A DNA stretch of 64,000 nt from Neostethus bicornis (GCA_902685375.1 LR738560.1:20796001-20860000); one strand, 5' to 3'. Numbered from the stretch's first letter, positions 1 through 10,860 are shown. Notes: generated by a model from the letters alone, not told the origin. Made by a program: numbers and translations.

Positions 1-275
1 ACATCCCAAACAGGTCACCAGTCTGTTGCAGACACACACACAACCATCCACACACACACTCATTCCTATGGGTCATTTTGTAGCAGCCAATTGCGTAGCG
101 GCTAACATGCATGTTTATGGAGGGTGGGTGGAAACCAGAGAAAACGCACACATACAGGGGGAGAACATCCAAACTCCACAAAGAAAAACCAGTCTTTCAA
201 GACTCGCCCCCTCTCCGAGACTCAAACCACGGACCTTCTTGCAGTGAGGCCACCGTGGAGCCCCTCATTAACAGG
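1..275 (-). repeat. tRNA-derived SINE-like repeat, family S1 (partial)
   Basis: On the minus strand this matches the repeats at 13317-13612, 18068-18440 and 11055-11379. Shared landmarks are a 'cctcactgcaagaaggtcc' type segment that resembles a pol III B-box region, a 'catgttctccc' type segment, a CA-rich stretch and 'gacctgtt' near the other end. The copy is cut by the window edge. A SINE origin is inferred from the tRNA-like head; no poly-A tail or target duplication was confirmed. Confidence 0.6.
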
Positions 276-986
276 TGTAGAGCGTCTACTTTGAGCCAAA
301 CGTGAGTTTTTCTTTAACCTAGAAAGGGTTTGAAGTTTTCATCTGGACAGAGCTTTTAATGATCAAGAGGTTTGGATGGATCGCTTCTGGATGGATGAGG
401 AATTACACGGACTTGTTTTTCTTCAGCATTAAAGCAGGTATGAACATGTAAAAGTTTAATCCTCAGAAACCAGGAGAATTCCTCCTCTGGTAGAGACAGA
501 TAATCCAGGTTTTTCTCACTGTTTGGCGTCGTTGTTTAACCTTTCACCGGTCAAATAATCCCCACCGACCCCTCCCCGTCTGATCTACCACAACAACACC
601 AGCTGGACCAAACGTCCTGCCTGCAGGATGCACCGCTAACAGAACATTTAATGATCAAAAATAAAGAGGCTTTTTTTTCATTTCAGCTCCATTTGTTCTG
701 TTTTTTTCTGCATAAAAAACAAATTAACATTCTGTTTAAACCTAATTATTGTCTGCTTTGTTAGAACGAGCCGTCCATCATTGGAAGTAAATAAGAAATG
801 AAAGCCTTTGAACGGCGCGTTCCCGTACCGGGCGGTATTTATTGTTATAGTTTTTGATGATATTAATTGTTCACACACAGTCGGTACCAACTGGTTTAAT
901 GACCTAACCATCCCGAACATACGTGTTGGTAAATCTTCAAGAAACGCTTTTCATTGCAGCAGCTGCATCGCCTGAAAGAAAATGTA
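276..986. other. Unassigned non-coding stretch
   Basis: No convincing coding frame, RNA gene or known repeat was recognised here. Open frames are short and show no family motif. The stretch is AT-rich with short T and A runs. Confidence 0.5.
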
Positions 987-1044
987 CTGTATTTTCACGA
1001 CCATAAGGCGCAAATAAAAGTCTAAGATTTTCTTCAAAATGAGC

Positions 1045-1210
1045 GGTGCGCCCTATCGTGCAGTGCGTCCTATCGTGCAGTGCGTCCTATCGTGCAGTGC
1101 GTCCTATCGTGCAGTGCGCCCTATCGTGCAGTGCGTCCTATCGTGCAGTGCGCCCTATCGTGCAGTGCGTCCTATCGTGCAGTGCGTCCTATCGTGCAGT
1201 GCGCCCTATG
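1045..1210. repeat. 17-bp minisatellite inside the pogo-like element
   Basis: About ten head-to-tail copies of a 17-bp unit (gtgcgYcctatcgtgca). The unit resembles the element's own sub-terminal GGTGCGCC segment, so the array probably grew from the inverted repeat. Because 17 is not a multiple of three, every frame cycles through the same 17-residue period, which produces spurious open frames. Confidence 0.95.
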
Positions 1211-1229
1211 TGCGTGGTGAAAAAAACAA

Positions 1230-1619
1230 GTGAAGCAGATAAATGCTACGCTTGTGATTCCTGGAGGTCTGATAAAGGAACTCCAACCGCTGGACATTGA
1301 CGTGAACCGGCCGTTCAAAGTAAGGCTGCGAGCGGTGTGGGAGCGATGGATGACTAGAGGAGACCACAGCTTCTCAAAGGGTGGAAGGCAGGGCCGGGCG
1401 AGTTACCCCACAGTTTGCCAGTGGATTGTAGATGCTTGGGCTAACGTGTCTGCTGGCACTGTTGTCTGAGCTTTCCCAAAAGCAGGCATCATTTCCGAGG
1501 AGCTGCACGGTTCAGAAAGTGACTCTGACAGCGAGGAAAGTGAACCTGCGAGGTTGGATTTAGAGCAGCTGTTAGATTCTGAAACAGAGGATGAGGACTT
1601 GGATGGATTTGATAAATGA
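1230..1619 (+). pseudogene. pogo-like transposase, C-terminal fragment
   Basis: The translation contains the IPGGL.KELQPLDI.VNR block, then W..WM..G.HSF.K.GR..RASY and a VCQWIVDAWA segment. These are characteristic of the end of the DDE domain and the tail of vertebrate pogo/Tigger-like transposases. A stop at 1467-1469 interrupts the frame. The same frame then continues through an acidic Ser/Glu/Asp-rich tail ending EDEDLDGF with a stop at about 1619, as in intact relatives. The N-terminal DNA-binding region and the catalytic Asp residues are absent. It cannot encode an active transposase. Confidence 0.85.
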
Positions 1620-1755
1620 CTTTATGACGACTGTAATTAATATTTAAATAAAACCAACCAAACTCAGTTTTAGTCCCGATCTATTTTTAAATACACACAC
1701 TTGTCTTCTTGTGTGTGTTGTTGTAAGGTGGACGTACGTAGTAGAGGATATGTAT

Positions 1756-1839
1756 ACAGATAAGGTGCACCTAATGATAGGGTGCGGGTTTCATATGTAT
1801 ATGAAACCCGCACCCTATCATTAGGTGCACCTTATCTGT
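1756..1839. repeat. Perfect 41-bp inverted repeat with 2-bp spacer
   Basis: The left arm 1756-1796 and right arm 1799-1839 are exact reverse complements, separated by GT at 1797-1798. It lies in the pogo-like remnant. Its ggtgcacc core resembles the element's sub-terminal sequence. Confidence 0.97.
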
Positions 1840-2092
1840 GTGTTAAATACAGAGCACATGAAACTAGGACTGCGCCTTTAAATACAGTGGCCCTTTTGGT
1901 TGTGAAAATACGGAATTAGACTGGAGGTGTTAAAACCAGACGGTGGAAGTACTTAAGTGAGGGATGATGCCCGATGAGGCGTCCTGGCTTGTTCACGCCC
2001 ACATGTCGCCCATGACAGTTAATGGACACTTTGAAGGCGGTTAGTTCTTAAACCATGAAAATATTAAAATATGAATTGATTATAGGCATTAC

Positions 2093-2491
2093 TGTCATAA
2101 TACCCCTCTCATCTGGATCACTCCTTCCCTTCTTTGTTCTAATTTGGCACACCTGGTCACAATCCCCAGATCTGCCTTATTTTCCTTTGGACTATTCAAG
2201 CCTTGGTGTCCCTCACTTCCCTGATGGAGGATTCATCTGCATCACCTACGTTCCCCTTGGCTCCTGGTGCACCCTGCCTTCCTGCTGAGCTACGTCCTTC
2301 TGGTTCTCTATCATCCTGCCGAGCTACGTTGTCACCCAGTCAAGCTCTATCCCTCTGGTCCCCTCGACATCCAGCCAGGGTCTCCTTCTGGTCGTACACA
2401 GTTCTGTTTGGTTCTTCACTTCCTCCAATAAACTGGTTAAAACTGGCATTGCATTTGGGTCCTACTTCACACATCACCGCCAACCTTGACA
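2093..2491 (+). mobile_element. LTR-like repeat (family L1)
   Basis: The stretch begins TGTCA and ends TGACA and is homologous along its length to 52390-53038. Both share a 'ctcatctgga' start, an 'aatttggca' segment, a Ser/Pro/Leu-coding CT-rich middle and an AATAAA-type signal in 'ccaataaactgg' near the end. That layout suggests a solo LTR or retroelement terminus, but no clear 5-bp duplication was seen. No protein-coding domain is present, and the open frames are by-products of the CT-rich composition. Confidence 0.55.
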
Positions 2492-2575
2492 GTCACTGTG
2501 GACTCACAGGAAGAAGGTCAGGGGTTTGAGTCCTTGAGTGGGGTCGAGGCTTGAAACACTTTCTAATTGTTTCCT
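2492..2575 (+). repeat. S1 SINE-like head fragment
   Basis: It carries the 'caggaagaaggtcaggg' and 'tttgagtcc' segments followed by 'cgaggcttgaa', as in the S1 copies at 13317 and 18068. Only the tRNA-like head is present. Confidence 0.55.
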
Positions 2576-3353
2576 CACTGCTTCAAAAGCTTCATTTCAC
2601 TGTTCTCAGTTTACTTCAGCTTCTGTCCTCATGTCTCCTCTTCTCCGTCTGGCAGCTTCTGACTTTCCCTGGTTACACTAAAACTTAATACAGTCCACCA
2701 TCTTTATAGATGCTCAGTTTATCTAGATGTAGGTGTCTGCACCCATTTGGGTGTGAGCACACTCAGTAAATTTGGTTCTCGAATTGTTGCTAAAAGGAAT
2801 GAAGGAAAACAAAAACTAAACTGTCTTTTGCAATCATTTTCAACACGGGCTCTGAAAAGAAACAGATTGAGACGAAGCTCGTCTCTCTGAGAATCCGTCC
2901 CCTTATGAAAAGGAAAATAACATTCATTCTTTTTGCAGAGAAATGTTCCTAAGTGTTATTCTGCTCAGAAACCCTCCAAGCCCCGCCCCCCACCTCAGTG
3001 CCTACAGGAGGCTTCATGGGAACAAAAGACTTAATCAGAATCAGCTGTTCCCCCTCTGCTGGGACCCTCTTGTGACGCAACACAGATGTGGATTATGTCA
3101 AAGCAGCTGATGCATGAATGGCAGAACGATCCCCGGATACATTCAACTCCACCGTAACCACGACAACAAACTCTGATCCAAAAAAAGTTACTCTTCTAAA
3201 AAATACTCTGAGTAATAAACTGGGCCTTCAGTTGGTTTTTATGCAGTTGGAATGTGGTGGAGATACTGGGACGGTGATTCTCTGGGAAACCAGAACTTCC
3301 CAGAATTCTATGACCAAACTCTGGGAGCTAACGGCTAATCAGCAGCTTCTTTC
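2576..3353. other. Unassigned non-coding stretch
   Basis: No gene, RNA or recognised repeat was identified. The open frame starting at 3118 has no family signature, and its end runs into antisense LINE-A sequence. Confidence 0.5.
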
Positions 3354-3505
3354 TGTTCCATCGTCTTCCGCTTATCCCGGGCTGAGTTGCAGGAGCAACA
3401 GCCTCAGACGAGAAGCCCAGGCTTCTCTCACCCCGCTGCATCCCCCAGCTCACCTGGGAGGATCCCAAGGGGTTCCCTGTACAGCTGTAAGACATCATAT
3501 ACTTT
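3354..3505 (-). mobile_element. LINE-A 3' fragment
   Basis: Read on the minus strand, this is the end of the LINE-A tail: the 'acagct...gggaacc' segment, a GEL-type stretch, 'caggctgttgctcc' and the terminal 'cggaagacgatgg'. It lies immediately upstream of a LINE-A array in the opposite orientation. Both pieces contain 3' ends, so they are two insertions rather than one inverted insertion. Confidence 0.75.
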
Positions 3506-3540
3506 CAATCACCGCCCGCTGCTGGTGACCAAAGAATGAT

Positions 3541-4216
3541 ACCACCATGGTAACCAGAATCTACCCTCCAACCCTCACCATGGTAACCAGAATCTACCCT
3601 CCAACCCTCACCATGGTAACCAGGATCTACGTTCCTACCCTCACCATGGTAACCAGAATCTATGTTTCTACCCTCACCATGGTAACCTAGATCTACGTTC
3701 CTACCCTCACCATGGTAACCAGAATCTATGTTTCTACCCTCACCATGGTAACCTAGATCTACGTTCCTACCCTCACCATGGTAACCAGGATCTACCCTCT
3801 AAAACTCACCATGGTAACCAGGATCTATGTTCCTACCCTCACTGTGGTAACCAGGATAAGCATTCCTACCCTTACCATGGTAACCAGGATCTTTGTTTCT
3901 ATCCTCACCATGGTAACCAGGATCTACGTTCCTACCCTCACCATGGTAACCAGAATCTATGTTTCTACCCTCACCATGGTAACCAGAATCTATGTTTCTA
4001 TCCTCACCATGGTAACCTAGATCTACGTTCCTACCCTCACCATGGTAACCAGGATCTACGTTCCTACCCTCACCATGGTAACCAGGATCTACGTTCCTAT
4101 CCTCACCATGGTAACCAGGATCTACGTTCCTATCCTCACCATGGTAACCAGGATCTACCCTCTAAACCTCACCATAGTAACCAGGATCTACGTTCCTACC
4201 CTCACCATGGTAACCA
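3541..4216 (+). repeat. 33-bp minisatellite of LINE-A, array 1 (about 20 units)
   Basis: About twenty units of 33 bp translate in one frame as repeats of MVTRIYVPTLT. Several units vary (tatgtttct, taccctcca, ctagatct), and one-base changes or stops break the frame near 4018. The array runs without a break into LINE-A coding sequence at 4217. Its upstream edge meets non-LINE sequence, so this copy is truncated inside the array. Confidence 0.95.
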
Positions 4217-4600
4217 GCTGTTGGTGGTTGGCCGACAGAACAGGATCACATGTACAAGCGGCTGAAATGAGCTTCCTCTGCAGGGTGGTTGGGCTCTTAC
4301 TCAGAGATAGATTGAGGACCTCTGCCATCCAGGAAGATCTTGGAGTAGAGCCAGTGCTCCTCCGAGTCAAGAGAAGTCAGATGGGATTGTTTGGGCATCT
4401 GATTAGGATGTCTCCCTCGCTGGTGAGGAGACCTAGAGGGAGACCGTGGACCTGCTGGAGAGACTATCACAGCTGGACAGGGAACACCTCGGGATCCTCC
4501 CAGGTGAGCTGGATGAAGAAAGCCTGGGTTTCCCGTCTGAGTGACTGTTGCCCCAGCAACCTGGCCCTGAATAAGTGGACAACAACGGAACAGAATGGAT
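4217..4600 (+). pseudogene. LINE-A C-terminal tail, copy at 4.2 kb
   Basis: Downstream of the array the frame reads RTGSHVQAAEMSFLCRVVGL, then a SAIQE-LGVEP block, a GHLIRM block and RRPRGRPWT-WRDY. This is the C-terminal tail that follows the reverse transcriptase in this non-LTR retrotransposon. It ends near 4600 in the terminal 'gaataagtgga...cggaac' segment shared by all copies. The reverse transcriptase and endonuclease domains are missing. The open frame 4042-4728 joins array and tail but ends in unrelated sequence. Confidence 0.8.
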
Positions 4601-5654
4601 GTTCTGATCAGAGGTCTCTTTACGCTGCGTTTGAGACTGAAAATGCATCCAGAGTTCAGTCTCATCCACTGGTAAAGCAGCGAGGCTGGTTTCCAGGCGA
4701 CAGCCATGACGCTCCAACCAAGTTATAAATCTCCTCATTTATCACTGATTGAATTTATGAGTCAGAATTTCTTTCTTTGAGTAGTTTATGTAGAATTTTA
4801 TCCACTGTTGCAAAACAATTTCCCTTCAGGAAAATAATAACGTCACATTGTATTGAACTTTATGACGATGTTTATTTTTCTTTTCGGTTGTCGGGTGTAT
4901 TTATGTTTACCCAGTCCCACACACCGTGCATCTGAGACTTCTAAAATAACCTTCCATGTCTTTGGTTTCTATAAAATAAAAAAGGTTTGTTTCAAACAGA
5001 ATGAAAGGATAATGAGCTTCACTAGACGAAGTTAATTTAATGAGTCATCTGCAGGTCAGTGGAAACACATTAGAGTCTTGGTGTGAATACTTGACATTCG
5101 AAGAGAGAAGCAGAATAAATAAGATGTTGTGGCTGCGCTGTCAGAGATGAACATCACATTCACAGAAACCGTCCAAGCGTCTCCCATCAAGCTAATTAAG
5201 ATGTAACCGAGACTCTGAGCTCTGTGATTAGCACACCATTTGCAATTTAACTGCTGCATATTTGCAGTTTAAAGTGATTAACTTGACAATAAATTGTTGT
5301 CAGATCTGCTCGGCATGCTGGAAGAGAGGCAGCGGCTGATGGAGAAACGTTTAGATGAAATTAGTTCTGCTGACAGAATAAACACACAGCTCGCAAACCG
5401 TTCACATGAAAAACAGGGCGATGTGAGATGTGGAGGGTAACCTTGGATACCCTTTGTTTCCAATTATGAATAACCAAATAATTTACTGGTATTTGCATCG
5501 GGTTTTCATCCACAGGAGACCCGCCAAGGAGAAATAGTATGACACACACGTGAAGACAAAACAACAGAGGCCTCGTTTATAAAGTGGGTTTACTGACAAA
5601 TACGAGCATTTGCCAAATCCTGCACAAACCGAGTATTCTATGAAGGGGATGGAA
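4601..5654. other. Unassigned non-coding stretch
   Basis: AT-rich sequence with no recognisable gene. Open frames on both strands are short and without motifs. Confidence 0.5.
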
Positions 5655-6045
5655 TACAAGCGGCTGAAATGAGCTTCCTCCGCAGGGTGGCTGGGCTCTC
5701 ACTCAGAGATCGGGTGAGGCCATCCAGGAGCTTGGTGTCGAGCTACTCCTCCTCCAGGTTGAGAGGAACCAGATGGGGTGGTTTTGACATCTGTTCAGGA
5801 TGACCCCCGAGCACCACGCTGGAGGTGTTTTGTGCACGTCCCACCAGGAGGAGACCAACAGGCAGACCCTGGACCCGCTGGAGAGACTATGTCTCACAGT
5901 TGGCTGGGGAACAACTCGGGATCCTTCCAGGTGAGCTGGAAGACGCAGCCGGGGTGAGAGAAGCCCGGGTTTCCCGTCTGAGGCTGTTGCCCCCACGACC
6001 TGGACCCAGATGAGTGGAAGATGACGGAACGGGACGGAGTGCGTG
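5655..6045 (+). pseudogene. LINE-A C-terminal tail, copy at 5.7 kb
   Basis: It starts at the 'acaagcggctgaaatgagctt' segment and carries the AEMSFLRRVAGLSLRDRV block, an RPTRRRPTGRPWTRWRDYVS block and the terminal EDAAGVREARVSRLRLLPPR stretch. Small deletions split the frame, including one after RDRV. There is no array: the 5' truncation lies about 40 bp downstream of the array position. Confidence 0.85.
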
Positions 6046-6638
6046 TTCTTTGAAGTAACTCCAAGTAAAGTCAAAAGCTGCTACACTTTAAGATGTGGGG
6101 AAAAGACGAGCCACGCTAAGACGACCTTTTATATCAAATTAACAAATGATGAACAAAAAGCAATATTATTAAAGCTATGATACGTTTGGGTGTGAGGAAC
6201 ATAGCGGACGGTAAACAGTGTGGCTCTTTAAGAGTACAGGCATGTTGCCGATGTGAACCATGATGTGAACCATGTGGGTAAAAGGTGTAACAGATCTTTC
6301 ACAGCCCCTAAAGATCCGAACGGGGAGGGAGAAACACAAGTGACCCACACTCACCCCGCTGCTGGGACAGAGGAGGCTGCCCACCCACCCAGCCAGGTGC
6401 AGAAAACACCCACTGTCAGAGTCCTCTCGGCACCAAGGAGCACAGAACTGTGGGGCAGATGATCTATCTGTACTCCATGGCAGCAAGCGGGAACACGAGA
6501 GGTCAGAAGCCAAGGTGCAGACCAAAGGGAAAATAATCACCCTATTGACCCAGCAGCCCCCCACCACCTGAGAGGCACCCACTGTAGGCCCAACAGGACC
6601 AGACAGGACAGGACCGCTCCAGACGCAAATACCACAGG
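6046..6638. other. Unassigned non-coding stretch
   Basis: No gene recognised. The antisense open frame across 6175-6582 has no motif and a composition expected by chance in GC-richer DNA. Confidence 0.45.
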
Positions 6639-6777
6639 TGTCGTGATCCCCTCGCCTGCCGCCAGAGGGAGCCCTAAACCTTCCTCATCACCCTGATTAG
6701 GGACACCGGAGATTGATTTCTGATGCCACACACCTGTGGAGCCTGCTGCCTATGTAAGGGGAATCACCCTGGACTTC

Positions 6778-7689
6778 CGGGCGTGAGCCGGCAAATGGTG
6801 GAATGCCCCCTGCAGGTCAGGGACAGGGTCCGGTCCCAAGAGTAGGAGTTTAAGTATCTCGGGGTCTTGTTCACGAGTGGGGGAAAGATGGAGCGGGAGA
6901 TCGACAGGCGGATCGGTGCGGCATCAGCAATAACTAGGACGCTGCATCGGTCCGTAGTGGTTAAGAAAGAGCTGAGCCAAAAAGCAAAGCTCTCGATTTA
7001 CAAGTCGATGCACGTTCCGACCCTGACCATGGTACCCAGGATCTACGTTCCTCCTCTCACCATGGTAACCAGGATCTACGTTCCTACCCTCACCATGGTA
7101 ACCAGGATCTACGTTCCTACCCTCACCATGGTAACCAGGATCTACGTTCCTACCATCACCATGGTAACCAGGATCTACGTTCCTACCCTCACCATGGTAA
7201 CCAGGATCTACGTTCCTACCCTCACCATGGTAACCAGGATCTACGTTCCTTCCCTCACCTGCTGTGGTGTGGGTGGTGACCGAAAGAATGAGATCGCGGA
7301 TACAAGCGGTCGAAATGAGCTTCCTCCGCAGGGTGGCTGAGCTCTCACTCAGAGATCGGGTGAGGAGCTCTGCCATCCGGGAGGAGCTCGGAGTCGAGCC
7401 ACTCCTCCTCCAGGTTGAGAAGAGCCAGATAGAGTGGTTCGGGCATCTGCTCAGGATGCCCCCGAGTGCATCGTTGGTGAGGTGTTTCAGGCACGTCCCA
7501 CCGGGAGGAGACCAAGACGCAGACCCCGGACCCGCTGGAGAGACTATGTCTCACAGTTATCTGGGAACGACTCGGGATTCTTCCAGGTGAGCTGGAGGAT
7601 GCAGCCGGGGTGAGAGAAGCCTGGGCTTCCCATCTGAGGCTGTTACCCCAGCAACCTGGCCCCAGATAAGCGGAAGACTACGGAACGGA
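6778..7689 (+). mobile_element. LINE-A insertion with 12-bp target duplication
   Basis: The insertion is flanked by exact copies of ACCCTGGACTTC at 6766-6777 and 7690-7701. It opens with the end of the reverse-transcriptase region (FKYLGVLFTSGGKMEREIDR, RIGAASAITRTLH, KAKLSIYKSM), passes through seven 33-bp repeats (7022-7258) and continues into the tail (TERMRSRIQAVEMSFLRRV, REELGVEPLLLQVEKSQIEW, GHLLRMP). It ends at the common terminal 'gaagactacggaacgg' segment. The clean duplication shows that array and tail arrived together as one 5'-truncated insertion. The frame has several shifts and is not functional. Confidence 0.92.
7022..7258 (+). repeat. 33-bp minisatellite of LINE-A, array 2 (7 units)
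   Basis: Seven in-frame units of the 11-codon repeat (MVTRIYVPTLT type) sit between the KLSIYKSMHVPTLT segment and the TERMRSRIQ segment. The reverse strand is also open as repeats of GEGRNVDPGYH. Confidence 0.95.
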
Positions 7690-7892
7690 ACCCTGGACTT
7701 CTACATCGGATTATCTTCATCCTTCCCAGCCAGGTCCTCCTGGCTTCCTGACCACGAGTTTGATCTCTGTTGTATCATTTGAACTTTTGGATCCTGAGCT
7801 AATCCTGTGCCCTTTGCCTTCCAGACTTACCTGACTTCTGTTAATAAATCCTGTCCTGCATTCACGTCCTCCTCCTTCCACGTCACAACAGG

Positions 7893-9284
7893 CCCGTTTT
7901 AGATATTTTAGAGTGAGGTAAACTTTGGAGCGTTAGCGAATGCATCATGTTGGTGGTGAAGTAAGGAGGGTTTTAACACGAAGCCTTGAGGAACTCCAGT
8001 TTGGAATGAAAACTAAAAATTTGATTTTATCAAGTTTTTCATACAGAAAATATTTACAGTTTGTTTTTCAGTTGAATTTTAGAGTTAAGTTAAGAGATTG
8101 TTTCATAATCTGTGGCTGTAAATATTTTGGTTAAACTTGTTTCCTTGAAGTTTATCTGAAATTTATGAGATCTGTGGTTTAATTAAAACAGAAATAAATG
8201 AGGTTTTTTCACCTCCATCCTGAGTAAATAAAATCTGTTTTTTTTTTGGGAATGATTGTGTATCACTAACAGGTTTAACCTGACCCCGTCTGCCCCTCTT
8301 CCACTGGTTCATTTCTTCTTTGGTGTCTCAGAGGAGACCAAAGCATTCATAATGAGGTCAGTAATCTGATATTCTGTTTGATTTCATGAAGCCAAAGGTC
8401 CTGCAGGTGTGTGACAGGAGATGAGGATTGATTTTTGTTTGTTTCAGAGCTTTGGGTTTTAGCTTCTGAGCCTTCTTTGGCACGGGCTAACCTTTGTTTA
8501 CTTCCTGTAATGATGTTGAAAGTGACTCAGATTAAATCAAACTATCAGAAATATTTACAAAAAGTTTTCTGTGTAAAAGATTCTGACATTTTAACATTCA
8601 AATGTTCATTAAAGGTGTAAATAAGTCGTAAAAACCAACTGAAACCCGGTTCAGAGTCAAACTTTCAAAATGGAACTCCATTAAGAAGATCTTCGTTCAT
8701 CAGGAGAATCTTCACACGTCTGAAATCATGATTGAAGAAATAAATCAGCTGTAGGTTCGGTGTCTCTGCATCTTGTGGGATGAAGATCAGTGTGTTTTAT
8801 TTACACTGAGAAACGCTTTTAAAGGCACAGGACTAGATCATTTTTCTTGTTGAACACACGCCGCAGGAAAACCTAGCTGGGCTCGCGCTCTCTAGTCCCT
8901 CTGCTCTATTTTGTTTGGACAAGTACCAACGTATCAGGGATGGTTTATGAGAGCTTATAAACAAATACCGGCCAATCAGAAAAAACGCAAGTTTTTAGTC
9001 TTTGTGTCTTGTTTTTTGTATTTTTTGTATGAGTAAACTTGGGTTTTTGTGTTACTCTGTTCCGATGGAGCAGCATAGATCCAACACAAATCACCAGATA
9101 TGTCCGACCTGGTGGAGGGTGTACTCGGGTGTGGTCGTACTCCTCCAGCCAGCACTCACATAGTATTGGAGGACTCATAGTGCAGTCTGATAGTTTCAGG
9201 ATGAAGAGGAAGAGCGACGCTGTCTCTGAACACAATGAAGTTCATCGCTCTGGTTACTTTATGAACAGGAGTGTGATTAATTCA
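7893..9284. other. Unassigned non-coding stretch
   Basis: AT-rich, with no recognisable gene or RNA. Short open frames on both strands have no family signature. Confidence 0.5.
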
Positions 9285-9302
9285 GTTCAATTTTATTTGT
9301 TA

Positions 9303-9716
9303 CATCATCTTCCGCTTATCTGGGGCAAGGTCGCAGGGGCAACAGCCTGAGACGAGAGGTCCAGGCCTCTCTCTCCCCGGCTGCATCCTCCAGCTCACCC
9401 AGAAGGATCCCAAGTCGTTCCCCGTTCAGCTGTGAGACATAGTCGACATAGTCTCTCCAGCAGGTCCGGGGTCTGCCTTTGCTCTCCTCCCGTTGGGATG
9501 TGCCCGAAACACCTCACCACCGAGGTGCTCGGGAGGCATCCTGACCAAATGCCCGAACCACCGCATCTGGCTCCTCTCGACCTGAAGGAGGAGCGACTCG
9601 ACACTGAGCTCCTCTTGGATGGCAGAACTCCTCACCCAATCTCTGAGTGAGAGTGCAGCCACCCTGCGGAGGAAGCTCATTTTGGCGGCTTGTATCCGCG
9701 ATCTCATTCTTTTGTT
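9303..9716 (-). pseudogene. LINE-A C-terminal tail, copy at 9.5 kb
   Basis: The minus-strand frame reads RMRSRIQAAKMSFLRRVAAL, SAIQEELSVESLLLQVERSQ, RWFGHLVRMPPEHL and R-K-DPGPAGE, then reaches the common end with one frameshift. The 5' truncation lies just downstream of the array position. It is inserted in family C sequence. Confidence 0.85.
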
Positions 9717-10087
9717 GTTTTGTTCTATTTTATAGAAATAAAACAAAATCACAAAAAATGGTCTCAACAGGCTTCAATTTGCAGATTAAAAAAAAAAAAA
9801 ACAAGGAATAAAAAAGAAAATGAAGAATGTAGAAACACAAAAAGATAACTAACAAAAGCTAGCAAAACAAAATCAGCTCATTCCTGCCCTTAGACCCTCC
9901 TTCACAGTGAGGAAAAACTTTAAAAAAGAACAGCAGCGGGGATAAAAAGAAGAAACCTGATGGGAATCCACATGAAGGAGAGATCCCTCCCCGGGACGAG
10001 CAGACTAATAATTAAATATGATCTTTTTCTGAAAAAATCAGTAGACATTCTTCATCCTGATGGAAACAGGTTGGTTAAGCAAGCACA

Positions 10088-10530
10088 GGGCCCTCCTCAG
10101 TCTGACCACGCCCAGGACAGGAACACAGAGACCTCCTCAGTCTGACCACGCCCAGGACAGGAACACAGAGACCTCCTCAGTCTGACAACGCCCAGGACAG
10201 GAACACAGAGACCTCCTCAGTCTGACCACGCCCAGGACAGGAACACAGAGACCTCCTCAGTCTGACCAATCACAGGACAGGAACACAGAGACCTCCTCAG
10301 TCTGACCACGCCCAGGACAGGAACACAGAGACCTCTTCAGTCTGACAACGCCCAGGACAGGAACACAGAGACCTCCTCAGTCTGACCACGCCCAGGACAG
10401 GAACACAGAGAGCTCCTCAGTCTGACCAATCACAGGACAGGAACACAGAGACCTCCTCAGTCTGACCACGCCCAGGACAGGAACACAGAGACCTCCTCAG
10501 TCTGACCACGCCCAGGACAGGAACACAGAG
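10088..10530. repeat. 40-bp minisatellite in family C (about 11 units)
   Basis: About eleven head-to-tail 40-bp units with few differences (ccacg, caacg or caatc variants). The homologous place in the family C copy at 20.6 kb holds a single diverged copy ('gttcctgtcctgggcatgg' in reverse complement), so the array grew inside the element. Confidence 0.95.
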
Positions 10531-10860
10531 GATCCATCAGGAATCTAAAACAAGGAGGAAGAGAGAGGTGGACAACATGTGATTCATACTGAACCAACTA
10601 GTGGTGGAAAAAATAAAGAGAACAATGAATGAGATGAAAGACAGGGATCAGAGAAGGAGGATGTGGATCCATCAAGAACAGACTGATGGATCCATCAGTC
10701 TGGTAGAGAATAGTACTTTGTAGATAGAATCAGAAAACAGAACCACAGTGTGTCATACTTTCACCAGATTCATTAAGTTACATTAAGATCCCGCTCACAA
10801 CGTGTTTGTGTTGAGTTAGAATTTCAGTCAGTCACCTTCTTATCCATCTATCTCTTCCGG

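Larger units (their letters stand above)
987..1913 (+). mobile_element. pogo/Tigger-like DNA transposon remnant
   Basis: The left end reads CTGTATTTTCACGACC after a TA. The right end, in reverse complement, reads CCGTATTTTCACAACC, giving imperfect terminal inverted repeats typical of the Tc1/mariner-pogo superfamily. Next to the ends are 'ataaggcgca' and 'tgcgcctt' segments like those of the pogo-like element at 44699-45906. Inside lie a 17-bp tandem array, the broken C-terminal part of a transposase and a long palindrome. The catalytic core is missing, so this is an internally deleted, dead copy. The right-hand TA duplication has decayed to AA. Confidence 0.75.
6639..7887 (+). mobile_element. 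Solo LTR interrupted by a LINE-A insertion
   Basis: The element begins TGTCGTGA at 6639 and ends GTCACA at 7887. It is flanked by an exact 5-bp duplication, ACAGG (6634-6638 and 7888-7892), as left by LTR-retroelement integrase. Without the LINE-A insertion it is about 325 bp. A polyadenylation signal lies in 'ttaataaatcc' near 7845. No internal gag or pol sequence is present, so it is a solo LTR left after LTR-LTR recombination. The superfamily (Gypsy or retrovirus-like) cannot be decided from this sequence. Confidence 0.8.
9285..10780 (-). mobile_element. Family C retroelement-like repeat, interrupted by LINE-A
   Basis: On the minus strand this matches 20220-21195. Shared segments are 'gtagatagaatcagaa', 'acaacatgtgattc', 'gggatctctc' with 'catgtggat', 'tttttcctcactgtgaag', 'gctagc/gctagt' and the terminal 'aaataaaattgaa'. 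The terminal segment appears at 9285-9302 as 'gttcaattttattt', so LINE-A (9303-9716) has landed near the 3' end. The element carries a 40-bp minisatellite. No reverse-transcriptase domain was recognised. A LINE or SINE 3' region is the likeliest identity, from the A-rich terminal repeat. Confidence 0.65.

Noticed and set aside
3354..4600. Twin-priming (5' inversion) of one LINE-A insertion
   Set aside because: Both the minus piece and the plus piece contain the LINE-A 3' end, so a single inverted insertion cannot explain them.
4042..4728. 228-codon frame as a host gene
   Set aside because: It joins array units to the LINE-A tail and ends in unrelated sequence. It is a retrotransposon remnant.
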